The notes beneath the pieces are model-generated. The model saw only the letters and a list, made by a program, of their open reading frames with translations, was not told where the DNA came from and ran no database searches. From Nocardioides sp. (GTDB taxonomy: Bacteria; Actinomycetota; Actinomycetes; Propionibacteriales; Nocardioidaceae), in the NCBI GenBank assembly GCA_030145945.1, contig JASLDK010000008.1, forward strand, positions 1-5,131: DNA of 5,131 bases, in the 5' to 3' direction. Both the position numbers and the translations under genes were made by a program. Shown here piece by piece: positions 4,467 through 5,131 of the stretch; position 1 is the first letter of the stretch, and each line of letters begins with the position of its first letter.

Positions 4467-5131
4467 ATGAAGCGAACGCATCGGACAGTGGCCCTCGGAG
4501 TCGTCGGTTTCCTGGCAGCACTCTCCGCCACTGCCTGCAGCAGCGCGGGGGGCAGTGACACTGCCAAGGCCGACACGATCAACATCGTGGGCTTCGCCGT
4601 ACCTGAGGCGGGCAACAAGGCCGCCGCCACCGAGTTCAACAAGACCGCCGACGGCAAGGGCGTCACCTTCTCCGGTTCCTACGGTCCCTCGGGGGACCAG
4701 AGCCGCAAGGTCGCCGACACCAAGGGCAAGGACGTCGACTATGTCGTGTTCTCCCTCGAGCCCGACATGACGCGTCTCGTCGACGCCGGTCTCGTGGCCG
4801 ACGACTGGAACGCCGGCCCCAACAAGGGCATCGTCTCCACCTCCGTCGCGGTGATCGCGACCCAGAAGGGCAACCCGCTCGGCATCAAGGACTGGGGCGA
4901 CCTGACCCGCGACGACGTCAAGATCGTCACCCCGGACCCGGCCAGCTCCGGCTCGGCCAAGTGGAACATCCTCGCCCTCTACACCTACGCCAAGCAGAAC
5001 GGCGCGACCGAGGAGCAGGCGGACGCGTTCCTCAAGAAGGTCTTCAAGAACGTCACCACCTGGGCCGCCAGCGGCCGTGAGGCGACCGAGGCGTTCAAGA
5101 AGGGTGTCGGCAACGTGCTGCTCACCTACGA
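4467..5131 (+). CDS. sbp: Sulfate/thiosulfate ABC transporter substrate-binding lipoprotein (3' end cut by window)
   Basis: This is the extracytoplasmic sulfate-binding component of an ABC importer of the Sbp/CysP (mycobacterial SubI) family, feeding assimilatory sulfur metabolism. About 221 of a usual ~340 residues are visible. A lipoprotein signal peptide (MKRTHRTVALGVVGFLAALS...) ends in ATAC-S, with lipidation expected at C24; the -3 residue is Ala rather than the commoner Leu. Family motifs follow: SYGPSGDQSRKV (71-82), aligning with the SHGGSGKQ anion-binding loop of E. coli Sbp; DVDYVVFSLEPDM (89-101); KGNPLGIKDWGDL (134-146); and the signature VTPDPASSGSAKWN (154-167). Binding of sulfate is inferred from these loops; thiosulfate or a related oxyanion remains possible. 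Permease and ATPase genes would be expected beyond the right edge. The gene is divergent from korA across 305 bases, and cysteine or sulfate control is likely in principle but not proven here. Confidence 0.92.
   Translation, partial: MKRTHRTVALGVVGFLAALSATACSSAGGSDTAKADTINIVGFAVPEAGNKAAATEFNKTADGKGVTFSGSYGPSGDQSRKVADTKGKDVDYVVFSLEPDMTRLVDAGLVADDWNAGPNKGIVSTSVAVIATQKGNPLGIKDWGDLTRDDVKIVTPDPASSGSAKWNILALYTYAKQNGATEEQADAFLKKVFKNVTTWAASGREATEAFKKGVGNVLLTY

Noticed and set aside
4448..4558. 36-codon frame from ATG 4448 overlapping the start of sbp
   Set aside because: It has no suitably placed ribosome binding site and its codons read the sbp signal peptide out of frame; the composition is shadow-like.

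Overview
The window is GC-rich (roughly two-thirds G+C by eye) with GTG starts, a compact operon and secreted proteins of actinobacterial type. The fused gamma-alpha KorA plus KorB arrangement and the Ala/Lys-rich secreted protein suggest a Nocardioides-like member of the Propionibacteriales. That taxonomic guess is inference from style and gene content; no marker gene is present.

Layout: (1) 1-398, minus strand: the N-terminal part of a RarD-type EamA transporter, running off the left edge. It has a GTG start that looks leaderless. At its cut end lies a near-perfect 34-nt palindrome that appears to carry a one-base frameshift. (2) 399-528: a divergent intergenic region with a perfect 10-bp palindrome. 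(3) 529-966, plus strand: a small secreted protein of unknown function, probably Ig-like or beta-sandwich. (4) 967-1045: a convergent gap filled by a strong 17-bp-stem hairpin, probably a bidirectional terminator. (5) 1046-4161, minus strand: korA-korB, encoding a two-subunit 2-oxoacid (probably 2-oxoglutarate):ferredoxin oxidoreductase, with a 4-nt GTGA overlap between the genes. (6) 4162-4466: a 305-bp divergent intergenic region with an inverted repeat over the likely korA -10, two small tandem hairpins, an AT-rich promoter island and a leader hairpin. (7) 4467 to the right edge, plus strand: the N-terminal two-thirds of a sulfate/thiosulfate-binding lipoprotein of an ABC importer.

How the genes work together: KorAB would convert 2-oxoglutarate + CoA to succinyl-CoA while reducing ferredoxin, giving an alternative or supplement to the NAD-linked 2-oxoglutarate dehydrogenase step of the TCA cycle. 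The lipoprotein would capture sulfate for cysteine and Fe-S cluster synthesis. Its head-to-head position with a Fe-S enzyme operon is suggestive but may be chance. RarD and the small secreted protein have no evident link to these.

I see no CRISPR, mobile element, RNA gene or clearly new multi-gene system. The least expected observations are the palindrome/frameshift in rarD and the CTAG-containing inverted repeat sitting on the korA promoter.
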